Positions 8,321 through 17,375 of a stretch of DNA of 52,645 bases are shown here, one piece after another. Origin of the DNA: Candidatus Hodarchaeota archaeon (GTDB lineage: Archaea > Asgardarchaeota > Heimdallarchaeia > Hodarchaeales > Hodarchaeaceae); contig JAEOSR010000020.1 of assembly GCA_016840285.1 (NCBI GenBank), forward strand, positions 1 through 52,645, written 5' to 3'. The notes under the pieces were generated by a model, which did not search any database, had not been told where the DNA came from, and saw nothing but the letters and a program-made list of their open reading frames with translations. The translations under genes were made by a program, and so were the position numbers. The stretch's first letter is position 1. The number at the start of each line of letters is the position of its first letter.

Positions 8321-9706
8321 TTAATGCGTTGTTTTACTTGAAAAGTTCATGGATTCTAGTCGTATTGCTGGTGTAATGAGAGTTCTATTGAGGATTTGAC
8401 CCCACAATGTAAAAACTTGATGAGATTCTTTCGAAGCATCAACTTGTGAAAACATTTGGAGTAAACTGTCTGTGAACCGCATATTCTTAGCAGCTCCAAC
8501 AATCTCACCATTCTTTACTAAGAACAGTCCATCTTTTGTCATACCAGTTACAGTTCCTCGTGTCACGTCAATAAAATTCGAATAATGGAGGTTAGTTACT
8601 AGTAATCCATCATCTAATTCCTCTATTAGCTGTTCTCGTGTTTTACTGCCCGCCACGACCTTCATTGCAAAGGGTATGGGATCAAGTTCTCCAAAAATAA
8701 CGAAACTGCATCCATTTGATTTTGTACCCATTTTATTTGCCGTCATTCTTGTATGAGCGAAGTTTTCAATCACACCTTGGTTAATTAGAGTGTACGTTTG
8801 GCTTGCTACTCCTTCTTCATCCAATGCTCTAGCTGCTAGAAATGAGGAGTTATGAGGGTCATTCACCATCATCAAAGACTTAGAGAATAGCTGTTCCCCC
8901 ATTTTGTCTTGTAAGAAGGATTCGTGATCTAAAACCCTTTTTGCAGAGAATGCATAACCAAGCCAAAACACCTGATCAGCTGCTGCTGGAAAATCCAAAA
9001 TAACAGGGTATTCCTTAGCCTCTATTTCTTGGGCTCCCAAACCCATTACAGCTCGTTTTGCTATCTCACCTGCTTCTCTCTCAACTGGAAGCTCCGAAAA
9101 ACGTCGTCCTCCAAAGGAGCTTTGGCTCCGAGATTCCTCCATTCCCTTTTCAGCCATGACGTTGATTGTGGTTGCGATTCCTGTTACTGGAGCCAGATGT
9201 TCTAATCCTTCTGAAGAGACGAAAAGGTTTACACCGTCCTTTAGAATTAGATTACCAGAAACACTGTGGACTTTTGGAGAAAATTCATGTCCAGCATTGA
9301 TACCACTAATAACTTTATCTGCCACATCCGAGGGGGTCAGGTTTTTTGCTTTGGAATCACTTAACTGAAGTTTTGGATATTTTTGAGGTTCCGTTAAAAC
9401 TCCCGGAAAGTCAGGATCATCAGGAAGGTACTTAACCATTTTTACTCCTTGATCGACCGCCCAGCTAACATTTAACTCTTCTAAGGAGTTTGTCATAACC
9501 CTTACTTTCTTTAATCCATGAATGACTGTGATTTCAAATTTTGTTTCATAATCCATGAAATTCTGATGGATTGCAGAATTTGCGTATCTCGTTGAAAATG
9601 TTTGATTTAATTCTGCATTAATGACGCTTCCATCCATCCCAGCAGCTCTTGCACGTTTGATAGCAAAAGAAGACATTGTTATAAGATTATCAGTGTCAAT
9701 TTCCAT
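8321..9706 (-). CDS. tldE: TldE/PmbA-family protein, non-catalytic partner of TldD
   Basis: A 461-residue member of the TldD/PmbA (peptidase U62) family. In the known TldD-TldE heterodimer, TldE lacks the zinc motif and shapes the chamber that degrades unfolded or modified peptides. Here no HExxxH is present, and the C-terminal region with TRGTVTGMTKDGLFLVKNGEIVGA is typical of TldE. The gene starts 9 bases after the tldD stop. Its ribosome site GAGGG overlaps the tldD stop region, so the two are surely translated from one mRNA. The role in this organism (peptide maturation or protein quality control) is inferred from the family. Confidence 0.92.
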   Translation of the reverse strand: MEIDTDNLITMSSFAIKRARAAGMDGSVINAELNQTFSTRYANSAIHQNFMDYETKFEITVIHGLKKVRVMTNSLEELNVSWAVDQGVKMVKYLPDDPDFPGVLTEPQKYPKLQLSDSKAKNLTPSDVADKVISGINAGHEFSPKVHSVSGNLILKDGVNLFVSSEGLEHLAPVTGIATTINVMAEKGMEESRSQSSFGGRRFSELPVEREAGEIAKRAVMGLGAQEIEAKEYPVILDFPAAADQVFWLGYAFSAKRVLDHESFLQDKMGEQLFSKSLMMVNDPHNSSFLAARALDEEGVASQTYTLINQGVIENFAHTRMTANKMGTKSNGCSFVIFGELDPIPFAMKVVAGSKTREQLIEELDDGLLVTNLHYSNFIDVTRGTVTGMTKDGLFLVKNGEIVGAAKNMRFTDSLLQMFSQVDASKESHQVFTLWGQILNRTLITPAIRLESMNFSSKTTH

Positions 9707-9715
9707 GATTAACCC

Positions 9716-11158
9716 TCACATTGCAAAGACATTCACATCCTGAAAGCGTGCCCACCCACCGCCATGCTCTACCCACATCACTTGCATGGGAACTCCTTTT
9801 CCGCAGATTGGGCCACGCCCGTACGTTTTAAACTCTTGGGTGATCATATCACAGTTCCCCCAGAATTCTGGTGTTGCCGCGTTGTAACAAACATTCTTTA
9901 AGGGTGTTGTTTTCTCTCCATTCTCTACTAACCACCCGAGTTGAGTACTGAATTGAAAATTCATTCGTTTATCGTCAATAGAATGACTTTTCCATCCTAA
10001 ACCGAAGACTCCGTGTTTTGTCTCGGCAACCAATCCGTCAATGTCTTTTGGTCCTTCAGGATCAGGAAGAAGATGGAGATTTCCCATCCTGACAATCGGG
10101 AGTCGGTTATAGTTTGACATTCTCGAATTCCCAAAAGAGTGCTCGTATCCCAATTCATGGGCGGTTTCTCTATCCGTCATATAATCTTTGAAAATTCCAT
10201 TCTCTATGATATGAAATTTCTTCGCTTCTACTCCCTCATCGTCATATTTATAGCTGCCGAGTGTATAAGGCATCGTTGGATCAAAAACAAGGTTGACTAT
10301 GTCGGAACCATATCTATAATTCGTTCTAAGTTTGTCAGGAGTAAGGAATGAGGTTCCTGCGAAGTCTGCTTCAAAACCTAATACTCGGTCTAATTCAGTT
10401 GGGTGCCCTGTTGATTCATGGATAGTTAATCCGAGCTGATCCGGTTCTAGGATGAATGCAGTCTTTTCTTTCGGACAATTTTTCGCTTCATTTACTAGAA
10501 TAAGAGCTTCTTGAGCCACCTGTTCTGCTTTTGCAGCATAATCAAACGCCTGTGCATGTTCAAATCCTTTCATTTTGTAGTCGTAAGCAGACCGTACATG
10601 TGTTTCTGTTCCTTTCGCTACTGTTCGTACTCTTGAACCAACGTACGTTTGCGTTTGATGAATTCTTGATCCCTCACTATTTGCAAAAGATAGTTTCACT
10701 CGATACGCACCACAATGAGTTTCCGTTACTTTGATCTGGTCCCCTGCTTCTCTTAGGGTCGAATCTGCTATTTTCAACAGTTCGAGTTTTTCTTCAAAAT
10801 CAACCCCAAAGGGATCAATTTGATAAGGTGTTTTGTAAGTGTCAGTTATCACTGGCTCCTCTGTTAATTCTACTGGTTTCCGGAGTTTTAATGCACTCGC
10901 TTTTGCCACATTTATTGCATGTTTAACTGTCGGACCAATATCTCCTTCCACTGAGGTGGTTGCATTCCCCCATGCTCCATCCAAAATCACTCTTACATTC
11001 ATTCCTTTCTCTAATGAGGTTCCAGCGGTTTCAATTTGCCCATTCTTCATGATAATTACTTCGCGCATCGTTGAGAAAATGCGTGTATCAGCAAAGCTGA
11101 CATCATACTTTTCTGTTTCTGTCAGACATTTTTCAAGAAGCTCCTGTTCTTGTTCCAT
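9716..11158 (-). CDS. tldD: TldD metallopeptidase
   Basis: A 480-residue zinc peptidase of the TldD family and first gene of the tldD-tldE pair. The zinc motif HESTGH lies near residues 247-252, followed by PTELDRVLGFEADFAGTSF, the signature region. The C-terminal Gly-rich segments with CGKGVPMQVMWVEHGGG also fit. TldD-TldE cleaves unstructured peptides inside the cytoplasm, and in bacteria matures microcins or CcdA. The ATG at 11158 is preceded by GGTGA at a normal distance. The upstream region toward the divergent GH130 gene is A/T-rich and probably carries both promoters. Confidence 0.95.
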   Translation of the reverse strand: MEQEQELLEKCLTETEKYDVSFADTRIFSTMREVIIMKNGQIETAGTSLEKGMNVRVILDGAWGNATTSVEGDIGPTVKHAINVAKASALKLRKPVELTEEPVITDTYKTPYQIDPFGVDFEEKLELLKIADSTLREAGDQIKVTETHCGAYRVKLSFANSEGSRIHQTQTYVGSRVRTVAKGTETHVRSAYDYKMKGFEHAQAFDYAAKAEQVAQEALILVNEAKNCPKEKTAFILEPDQLGLTIHESTGHPTELDRVLGFEADFAGTSFLTPDKLRTNYRYGSDIVNLVFDPTMPYTLGSYKYDDEGVEAKKFHIIENGIFKDYMTDRETAHELGYEHSFGNSRMSNYNRLPIVRMGNLHLLPDPEGPKDIDGLVAETKHGVFGLGWKSHSIDDKRMNFQFSTQLGWLVENGEKTTPLKNVCYNAATPEFWGNCDMITQEFKTYGRGPICGKGVPMQVMWVEHGGGWARFQDVNVFAM

Positions 11159-11346
11159 AGTTTCACCAATTTATCACTCTAATTAATTCGTTATGGAAGA
11201 AATTTACTGTTAATTATTAAATTTAACTTGTTTTGGTCTCTATTCAAAACATCATCAAATACCACACCATGAAGCGTAATGGAAAATAATAAAAATTTAA
11301 ACTAGAACTATTAAAGAAATAACAAACTTACATAGGAGATTGACGG

Positions 11347-12282
11347 ATGAAAAGGCCCCTTGTTAAACGCTATGAAAAAAATCCTATTCTCACAAAGAAC
11401 GATATTCCTTATCCAGTCGAAACAGTACATAATGCAGGTGTGGTGAAGTATAAAGGTAGATACATCATGCTTTTTCGATCTCATCGTGCTACAGGTCGAT
11501 CAATAATCGGTATCGCTGAAAGCGATGATGGGTATAATTTCACTTCCCGAGATCACCCATTCATGACACCTTCAAAAGAAAAAATATTCTCTGAATACGA
11601 GGAGTATGGTGTTGAAGATCCACGGATCACCCCTCTGGAAGGAAACTTCTATATCACTTATAGTGCGTATTCTAGGCACGGTGTTCGTATTGGACTTGCG
11701 AAGACCGAAGATTTTGAATCCGTTGAAAGAGTTGCTTTTATTACTCAAGCTGATTATCGGAATACTGTGATTTTTCCAGAGAAAATCAATGGAAAATACG
11801 TTAAACTTGATCGCCCCCATTCTGACATCAGTCCTTGGGCGATTTGGATCAGTTTCTCTCCTGATTTGCGCCATTGGGGTGAATCACGGATAGTAATGAA
11901 ACCAGTGATATACCACTGGGATGAGATGAAAATCGGTCCTGGGGCTATCCCAATCCGTACAGATAAAGGTTGGTTAAGTATTTACCATGGGGTCTTTCCT
12001 ACAATGGATGGATGTGTTTATCGTTTAGGTGTTGCATTACATAAGCTTAACGATCCTGCTTGTATTATTGGAGTAGGAAATCAGTGGATTCTCCAACCTG
12101 AAGATCCTTGGGAGGTCACAGGGTATGTTCATAATGTCGTGTTTACCTGTGGAGCGATTCCAGAAGATGATGGCACTTTGAAATTGTATTGGGGTGGAGC
12201 TGATAAGGTTATGTGTGTTGGAACAGCAGTGATTGATGAGTTAGTGGATCTTTGTCTGACTGATTCACGAGATCCATTTTAG
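11347..12282 (+). CDS. Glycoside hydrolase family 130 protein (mannoside phosphorylase-like)
   Basis: A 311-residue five-bladed beta-propeller enzyme of family GH130, which phosphorolyses (or in some members hydrolyses) beta-mannosides. Conserved elements are VETVHNAGVVKYKGRY, the VEDPRI motif with the family's catalytic aspartate at residue 91, DYRNTVIFPEKINGKYVKLDRP, KIGPGAIPIRTDKGW, and the final YWGGADKVMCVGTA. The start ATG has AGGAG at -13 to -9. It is cytoplasmic, with no signal. It probably acts on short mannosides or mannose-containing glycans; the exact substrate cannot be read from sequence. The following metallo-hydrolase gene, 56 bases downstream, may be co-transcribed. Confidence 0.9.
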   Translation: MKRPLVKRYEKNPILTKNDIPYPVETVHNAGVVKYKGRYIMLFRSHRATGRSIIGIAESDDGYNFTSRDHPFMTPSKEKIFSEYEEYGVEDPRITPLEGNFYITYSAYSRHGVRIGLAKTEDFESVERVAFITQADYRNTVIFPEKINGKYVKLDRPHSDISPWAIWISFSPDLRHWGESRIVMKPVIYHWDEMKIGPGAIPIRTDKGWLSIYHGVFPTMDGCVYRLGVALHKLNDPACIIGVGNQWILQPEDPWEVTGYVHNVVFTCGAIPEDDGTLKLYWGGADKVMCVGTAVIDELVDLCLTDSRDPF

Positions 12283-12338
12283 CTATTTTTTTGCCAAAAT
12301 AATCATCTTTAATATCTAAGATTTCGTATTATTTCAAA

Positions 12339-13139
12339 ATGAAGGTTATTGAAGAAGACGGTGTAAATCCAATGAGTAAAAACGAGGTTCTCCAATCAGA
12401 ACAGTTAGCTAAAAATATCCTTTATTTTCCAGGGCATGCTAATACTGTTGCCTTGAAACTTGAACAGAAAACGATTATCGTTGATGTCGGAAGAAATATT
12501 CACGAAGGGAGGAGAATTCGCGATACAGTAGAAACCAGTTTTGAGACTAAGATAAGTACCGTAATTCTCACGCATTTTCACAGCGATCACACACGTAGTT
12601 TACCTCTGTATTCTGATTGTGAGATTATTGCTTCACAGCAGGTGATAAAATTACTAAAAGCAGCTAAACGTAAAAATCTTAAGGTTCCTAAAGCCTTCTT
12701 TGAACAAGAACATATTATAGAGGATGGTTTCTACAAAGTGGTGGTCAAACAGACGGGAGGGCATACTCCTGATTCATGCTATGTATTTTCTCCAAATCAC
12801 AAGCTCATTATAGTAGGGGATAATTTGAGAGCAGATTTCCTCTGGGGAGGGCGTCAGAGTGACCCTGAGAAATGGATTTTAGCCTTGCAGGAATACATTT
12901 CTTTTGATGTGGATTATATTATCCCAGGTCATGGAGGGATTATGACTACAGAAGAAGTAAGCGCCATTGCAGAGTATACTGTCGAACTTCGTGATTTTAT
13001 GCACAAACTTCTTCAAGAGGGGACGAAAGAACACGAAGTTGTTGCACGTGTAAACTCAGAAAAACCTCCAAGTCAAACCCAAGTCTATATCCATGAAAGT
13101 ACTCTAATTAAATGGTATAAATTCTGGAAATCAGGGTAG
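12339..13139 (+). CDS. Metallo-beta-lactamase-fold hydrolase
   Basis: A 266-residue MBL-fold protein. The zinc motif THFHSDH sits at residues 78-84, followed by GGHTPDS (third histidine region), IIVGDNL (bridging aspartate) and PGHGG (last histidine). All metal ligands seem present, so a di-metal hydrolase is expected; substrates range widely in this family. A C-terminal helical region of about 60 residues resembles the winged-helix-like tail of LACTB2/glyoxalase-like members. A second in-frame ATG is at 12372. The last 9 bases overlap the 3' end of the convergent gene at 13131. Confidence 0.85.
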   Translation: MKVIEEDGVNPMSKNEVLQSEQLAKNILYFPGHANTVALKLEQKTIIVDVGRNIHEGRRIRDTVETSFETKISTVILTHFHSDHTRSLPLYSDCEIIASQQVIKLLKAAKRKNLKVPKAFFEQEHIIEDGFYKVVVKQTGGHTPDSCYVFSPNHKLIIVGDNLRADFLWGGRQSDPEKWILALQEYISFDVDYIIPGHGGIMTTEEVSAIAEYTVELRDFMHKLLQEGTKEHEVVARVNSEKPPSQTQVYIHESTLIKWYKFWKSG

Positions 13140-13421
13140 CTTCTTCAAAAGAGTAAATTTTCCATCAATAACTCTCAGCACGTACGTCCGCTTCTTCAAT
13201 CCCCATAGGATTTGATGCCCTTCTTGCGCCATCCGTGCGTGTCGTGAGTCTTTCTGAGGATTTTGTTCTATAAACCAGATTTCCGAATAAGTTACATTCC
13301 GTAAGCCAGACTTTGTTTGGTGAATCGGATAAAGTCGGCCTCTCAGTTCTACCCCCTGTTGATTCGTGAAAATTGCTTCAAAAATTTTTAATGAAGCTTC
13401 TTTCAGATCTTCAAAATCCAT
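13131..13421 (-). CDS. Small hypothetical protein
   Basis: A 96-residue basic protein that I do not recognise. It starts with an acidic helix (MDFEDLKEASLKIFEAIF), continues with short strands (GVELRGRLYPI, NVTYSEIWFIEQ) and ends in a likely beta-hairpin (KRTYVLRVIDGKFTLLKKL). It has a strong ribosome site, AAGGAGATC, directly before the ATG, which is the main reason to accept it. Its 3' end overlaps the MBL gene by 9 bases in a convergent arrangement. Confidence 0.65.
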   Translation of the reverse strand: MDFEDLKEASLKIFEAIFTNQQGVELRGRLYPIHQTKSGLRNVTYSEIWFIEQNPQKDSRHARMAQEGHQILWGLKKRTYVLRVIDGKFTLLKKLP

Positions 13422-13597
13422 TTGATCTCCTTCTTTCTCTTTGATTATTTCACTTCTTGACTTTAACTGCCAAAACTAATTAATAAAGATTACAGCTTTC
13501 AGTTCCCCTTAGAATTTTCTGACTCCTCTTCTAATGATTTTAGATTGGATTGTCAAATATAAAAGGTGTGTCCAGAATCCAGGAGTGAGGTGCCTAT

Positions 13598-13771
13598 GTG
13601 TTGGTTCATACTCCAGATAACCTGCAAAAAACTCTCGACTACTTGAATTATTCAGGAGTTGTTTTCTACCGGGATAATGAGCAGTTCACTCAAGAAAAAC
13701 AGAGTCAAAGGATCTCCGAAATCCCTGTAACCGAGAAAATTCCCTCTATTAGATCGACCGTTCCTCTATAA
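13598..13771 (+). CDS. Possible small protein, 57 residues
   Basis: A GTG-initiated frame lies behind a good ribosome-site sequence (AGGAGTGAGGTG at 13580-13591). It encodes a mixed-charge peptide beginning MLVHTPDNLQKTLDYL, with a plausible short strand GVVFYRD. There is no family match. Its end overlaps a small gene on the other strand (13749-13877), and at most one of the two is likely to be real along its whole length. It lies in a gene-poor stretch with several broken frames, so it may be a remnant. Confidence 0.3.
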   Translation: MLVHTPDNLQKTLDYLNYSGVVFYRDNEQFTQEKQSQRISEIPVTEKIPSIRSTVPL

Positions 13772-13877
13772 AATGTTCTATGATATCTAATATCTTCTCT
13801 TTGACTTCTTTAGGAATATCTGGTGTGATTATGTCAAATAGGAGTCGTTCGTCTTCTAAAGTCTCAACCCGAAGCAT
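13749..13877 (-). CDS. Possible small protein, 42 residues
   Basis: A short ATG frame encodes an acidic, amphipathic helical peptide (starts MLRVETLEDERLLFDII, then PKEVKEKILDIIEHFIEE). The hydrophobic spacing and charge pattern look like a real small archaeal protein rather than noise. GTGATG lies close to the start, and an A/T-rich box is about 60 bases upstream. Function unknown. Confidence 0.4.
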   Translation of the reverse strand: MLRVETLEDERLLFDIITPDIPKEVKEKILDIIEHFIEERSI

Positions 13878-13942
13878 GACACATCACACTGAAATGATAT
13901 TTACCAACAACATACCGAACAATCGCATTCACATATTAAAAC

Positions 13943-14158
13943 ATGAGTGATAACGAGGGAGTACGCCTCGAAAAACCTAGGTTTGCTATCAGCGTTTTCA
14001 AAAAAAATCAAAATTGCAGAAGAACTAAAAGGAATGGGGTTTTAGATGGACTTTTTCTCATTACCCCTTACTGTCAATTTTTATTAGTCAGTTTCTGCAC
14101 TCATACCATTTTTGACATGATAGAAAAAACATCAGCTTTCTCTGTTCGTAATTCGTAA
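13943..14158 (+). pseudogene. Short frame with a likely frameshift at an A-run
   Basis: The frame starts MSDNEGVRLEKPRFAISVFKK and then loses protein-like character. At the run of eight A, shifting to another frame gives KIKIAEELKGMGF and, after a TAG, MDFFSLPLTVN, which reads better. I infer the decayed start of an unrecognised gene broken by indel and nonsense mutations. It may equally be non-coding. Confidence 0.25.
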
Positions 14159-14329
14159 TAAGAGTTTCTCACTGTGTGTTATCATCCTCTCATAGAGATT
14201 ATAATGATGAGTGGCCTTGAACTCAGGTTCTAATTCTTTTGCTATTGAGATTTGATTAACCATACATACAATGGTAATCCTAAAAAGGTATTTTCCATAT
14301 GAATCCCACCATTTGTTATCCATAATCAT
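14132..14329 (-). CDS. Possible small protein, 65 residues
   Basis: An ATG frame encodes a 65-residue basic peptide (MIMDNKWWDSYGKYLFRI... ending LLLRITNRES) with helix-like stretches. I recognise no family and see no ribosome site. The composition is compatible with a real protein or with the end of a lost gene. It partly overlaps the doubtful plus-strand frame at 13943. Confidence 0.3.
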   Translation of the reverse strand: MIMDNKWWDSYGKYLFRITIVCMVNQISIAKELEPEFKATHHYNLYERMITHSEKLLLRITNRES

Positions 14330-14388
14330 TTATATGGTTGAAATGAACCTTATTACTTTTCGAAGTAAATCCTCAAGATAGTAATTAT

Positions 14389-16185
14389 TTATTTTTTCTT
14401 TTTGGCACGGAGAATCGCAATAAGAGGTAAAATGAATAGCACTGAACTTAACATGAGCCCTGGATTAACGTTGGGGGTGCTAGAGCTTGATGTCTCCTTT
14501 TCTATATTACTGCTACTCAAGGTGCTAGTTTGGGCGCTATGAGGTTCAATCACAAGGTTTCGGTATCCTGTGTACTCGTTACCAACCATGACATTCAAAC
14601 TACCATCAGTAAGGGAGTGAGGAAGCTCAAATTCAATAGTTTTTTTTAACTTATAATTAGGACTAATCGCAATTGTGTTGATAGGCATACTATTCCAACT
14701 CAAAGGATTGTAGTTCTCATCGGTTACATCGAGCATATCAATTGTACTAAGATACGGGCTCAAATTTTCGATCTCTACCTCTAGTGTAACAACATCCCCC
14801 GCATTAGATCCAGAAAAGGTTGTAGATTTAACCGTGATTTCTAACCTAGGGGTTATTTCCATCCAAAAGTCCATGGCTGGACTGATGTCTTGCCAAAGAC
14901 TGTTGAAGTTCCTTGCTGATTCTTCAGGGGCAAAATGTTCGTACATGCCCGTCCAGTTCCAGACCTGATGTGTAGTATTCTCCTCAAGGAGGAAATAGCA
15001 TTCTCCTTCTCGCAACGCACTCGCATTATGAAATATTTCGAATGTCATGGGAGCTTTACAGTCTGCTTCCTCATGCATCCAAAGTGACCATTCTCCAGCC
15101 GTGGAGGTGGCAATATGGCTGTTTACAAGATTCCACCCCCAAGAGAGAAATCGGTTGGGGAGAATCACCCTCAAATAGTTATAGAGTTGGGGATATAGTA
15201 CAGGTTCAAGGTAATTATTATTCGCTGAAACTGGGAAATACGTTTCATTTATCCCACTATGCAGTGAGATACTAGCGGCAAATTTGTGTTGGAGGACAAA
15301 ATCACGTAATGCTACAGTTTCTGGTTCGCTAAAGGGAGCTGTCCCTGGATACGTCTCTGATGTGGTATCAGAACCCCAACCTGAGGTAAAAGTGGAGTCA
15401 TTCCAGTAACTGTCGTAATTCCGATTCAGATCAGTAAACCCTTCAACATCTTCGTTCACCAGGCCATCTCCATCATTGTCTATCCCCTCCGTAATTATCC
15501 TTATTGGATATGCCGTGAAGCCTGTTTCAAATAGATCCCATGTTGGATAAGGTTTTTCATAATACTCAATACCATATATTTTACCATCCCCGTTTATATC
15601 CTCAAGAAGATCTTCATCCAGCAGTCCGTCACCGTCGTCATCGAACGGCCGAGCGTTCTTACGAATCCATTCATTTCCTCTATCCACAACAATATCATTA
15701 CCATCAGGATTTAGTGTTGGGATGATATATATATCCTCTGAATCCACATAATGGGAGAGTGTTTCATCCTCACCGTAATTGTTGAGCAAGCGAAGGATAA
15801 ATCTCAATGTGGCTTCAACTGTTATCTGTTCTCTCGCATGATGCTGTGTTACGAAGAATACTCCTGCTTTTGGATCAATATTTGCTTCATTAGTAATTCT
15901 TACCAGTTGAATGTCGTTTCCCAATACACTTTGACCAATGACAGACACATCAACCAGCTCGGGGACAGCAGCTTCAATATTAGCGATTTCTTCCATGATT
16001 TCAGTACTATTATGGAATTGGCCAGGATAAAGCAGTGATAAATCGTCCCATGTACGTTCTACTGAACGATTTATTTTAACATGAGAAACAATCCCGTCTG
16101 GAGCTCCTGCTTGGGAGGGACGAGGGATCAGTAGTGATAATCCTAAGAAAAATAGAGAAAGAAATATCCAACGATTCGTAGTCAA
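14389..16185 (-). CDS. Exported, membrane-anchored M14 zinc carboxypeptidase with calcium loops
   Basis: A 598-residue exported carboxypeptidase. A signal peptide (about 1-26) is followed by the M14 domain (about 45-410). The zinc ligands H116 and E119 are in HHAREQ, substrate-binding DLNRNYD is at 252-258, and the third ligand H309 is in SLHSG; the catalytic glutamate is probably in MTFEIF near 400. Between the zinc ligands are three Asp-rich loops of the DxDxDG type (182-192, 196-202, 236-246), likely calcium sites stabilising the extracellular enzyme. A beta-sandwich (about 430-550), Thr/Ser stalk and hydrophobic anchor beginning NPGLMLSSVLF with a KKKK end follow. It should trim peptides at the cell surface, for nutrition or envelope processing. 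Confidence 0.92.
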   Translation of the reverse strand: MTTNRWIFLSLFFLGLSLLIPRPSQAGAPDGIVSHVKINRSVERTWDDLSLLYPGQFHNSTEIMEEIANIEAAVPELVDVSVIGQSVLGNDIQLVRITNEANIDPKAGVFFVTQHHAREQITVEATLRFILRLLNNYGEDETLSHYVDSEDIYIIPTLNPDGNDIVVDRGNEWIRKNARPFDDDGDGLLDEDLLEDINGDGKIYGIEYYEKPYPTWDLFETGFTAYPIRIITEGIDNDGDGLVNEDVEGFTDLNRNYDSYWNDSTFTSGWGSDTTSETYPGTAPFSEPETVALRDFVLQHKFAASISLHSGINETYFPVSANNNYLEPVLYPQLYNYLRVILPNRFLSWGWNLVNSHIATSTAGEWSLWMHEEADCKAPMTFEIFHNASALREGECYFLLEENTTHQVWNWTGMYEHFAPEESARNFNSLWQDISPAMDFWMEITPRLEITVKSTTFSGSNAGDVVTLEVEIENLSPYLSTIDMLDVTDENYNPLSWNSMPINTIAISPNYKLKKTIEFELPHSLTDGSLNVMVGNEYTGYRNLVIEPHSAQTSTLSSSNIEKETSSSSTPNVNPGLMLSSVLFILPLIAILRAKKKK

Positions 16186-16433
16186 AGATACACCTCAAAT
16201 CGAAGGGATAGAGATTTTTATTTAAGTACTCGATGATAGATGCATTCCAATGGATGTTTTATTCCATAATACTTCTCTTAATAGCCAAAGATTAAATTAT
16301 TGGTTCTACTACTGATGGAATGTTAATTATAGGTATAATAATAGTCATTAATTCATCATTCTTATATAATGTCATATTATACAGGCTAAATATCCCTGGA
16401 TTGACCTTAAAAAATTGCAGATGGATGACCTAG

Positions 16434-17321
16434 ATGGTTTACATCGTTATCTATATCATACTAAGCGGAATTGTCTTTTTAACAACACTAGTTGTATCTT
16501 TCATAATCGTTTGGATATATATAGGTAGATTACCTAGAAATAATCCTCAACAGTACTTAAAAAGTCTTAGAAATATGAAATCTGGTGAGTACGAAGAAAG
16601 AAACGTGATAGTCTTTATCGGTGACAGTATTACCCATGGAAGAATTTGTGAGGATTATACTAAAATTGTCTCAAGCAGATTGAATCCTGATGATTACAGG
16701 TTTGTTAATGCGGGGATTAACGGTGATTTGACATTCAATGTCCTGCTTCGTATACGTGATGTCATTCAGTGTAAACCCGATTTAATCACAATTTTGCTTG
16801 GTACCAACGATGCTAATGGATCACTTTCAATGGAATCTGCTGCAAGATATGAGAAAAACAAAAAAGTTCCTAGAGATCCAAATTTCTGGGAGGAAGACAG
16901 ATTTAAGGAAGACCTTGGGAAAATTATATTGGAATTAAAACTAAAGACGAAAGCTAAGATTGCTGTTATCTCTATCCCCCCGTTAGGAGAAAGAATGGAA
17001 ACCATCCCCTTCAAACGATCTTTTGAGTATAGTAACGTTATAAAAGATGTAGCTAAGGAATGCAATGTAACCTATTTACCATTAAATGAAATAATAACGG
17101 TACTCCTCCAACAGAATCCGACGAAATCAACTATTCCTTTCGAAAGAAATGAAATCACTACAGTAAAAGCCGTGATCTGGCATTATATTTTGAGAAGAAG
17201 TTGGGAAACAATTTCTAAAATCAATGGATTTCAATTACTTACCGATCATATTCATCCAAATACCACAGGTGCAACCATGATAGCCGATCTAATTGTAGAA
17301 TTCATTGTAGGAAACTCATAG
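16434..17321 (+). CDS. Membrane-anchored SGNH/GDSL hydrolase
   Basis: A 295-residue lipase/esterase-type protein. An N-terminal membrane helix (about 5-29) is followed by an SGNH hydrolase domain: block I FIGDSITHG with nucleophile S65, block II NAGINGD (G95/N97), block III LLGTND (N125), and block V DHIHPN with the catalytic Asp and His near residues 274-277. All four catalytic blocks are intact. Substrates may be acyl or acetyl esters on lipids or glycans. Whether the domain is outside or inside cannot be decided; the basic residues after the helix favour a cytoplasmic side. The gene is monocistronic as far as visible. Confidence 0.87.
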   Translation: MVYIVIYIILSGIVFLTTLVVSFIIVWIYIGRLPRNNPQQYLKSLRNMKSGEYEERNVIVFIGDSITHGRICEDYTKIVSSRLNPDDYRFVNAGINGDLTFNVLLRIRDVIQCKPDLITILLGTNDANGSLSMESAARYEKNKKVPRDPNFWEEDRFKEDLGKIILELKLKTKAKIAVISIPPLGERMETIPFKRSFEYSNVIKDVAKECNVTYLPLNEIITVLLQQNPTKSTIPFERNEITTVKAVIWHYILRRSWETISKINGFQLLTDHIHPNTTGATMIADLIVEFIVGNS

Positions 17322-17375
17322 AGATCAATGTGGAAAGATTTCTTACCAAGTGAACTGACTTTTGTTCAAAAAAAG

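Noticed and set aside
10139..11186. Several plus-strand frames inside tldD
   Set aside because: They are shadows of a well-conserved gene on the minus strand.
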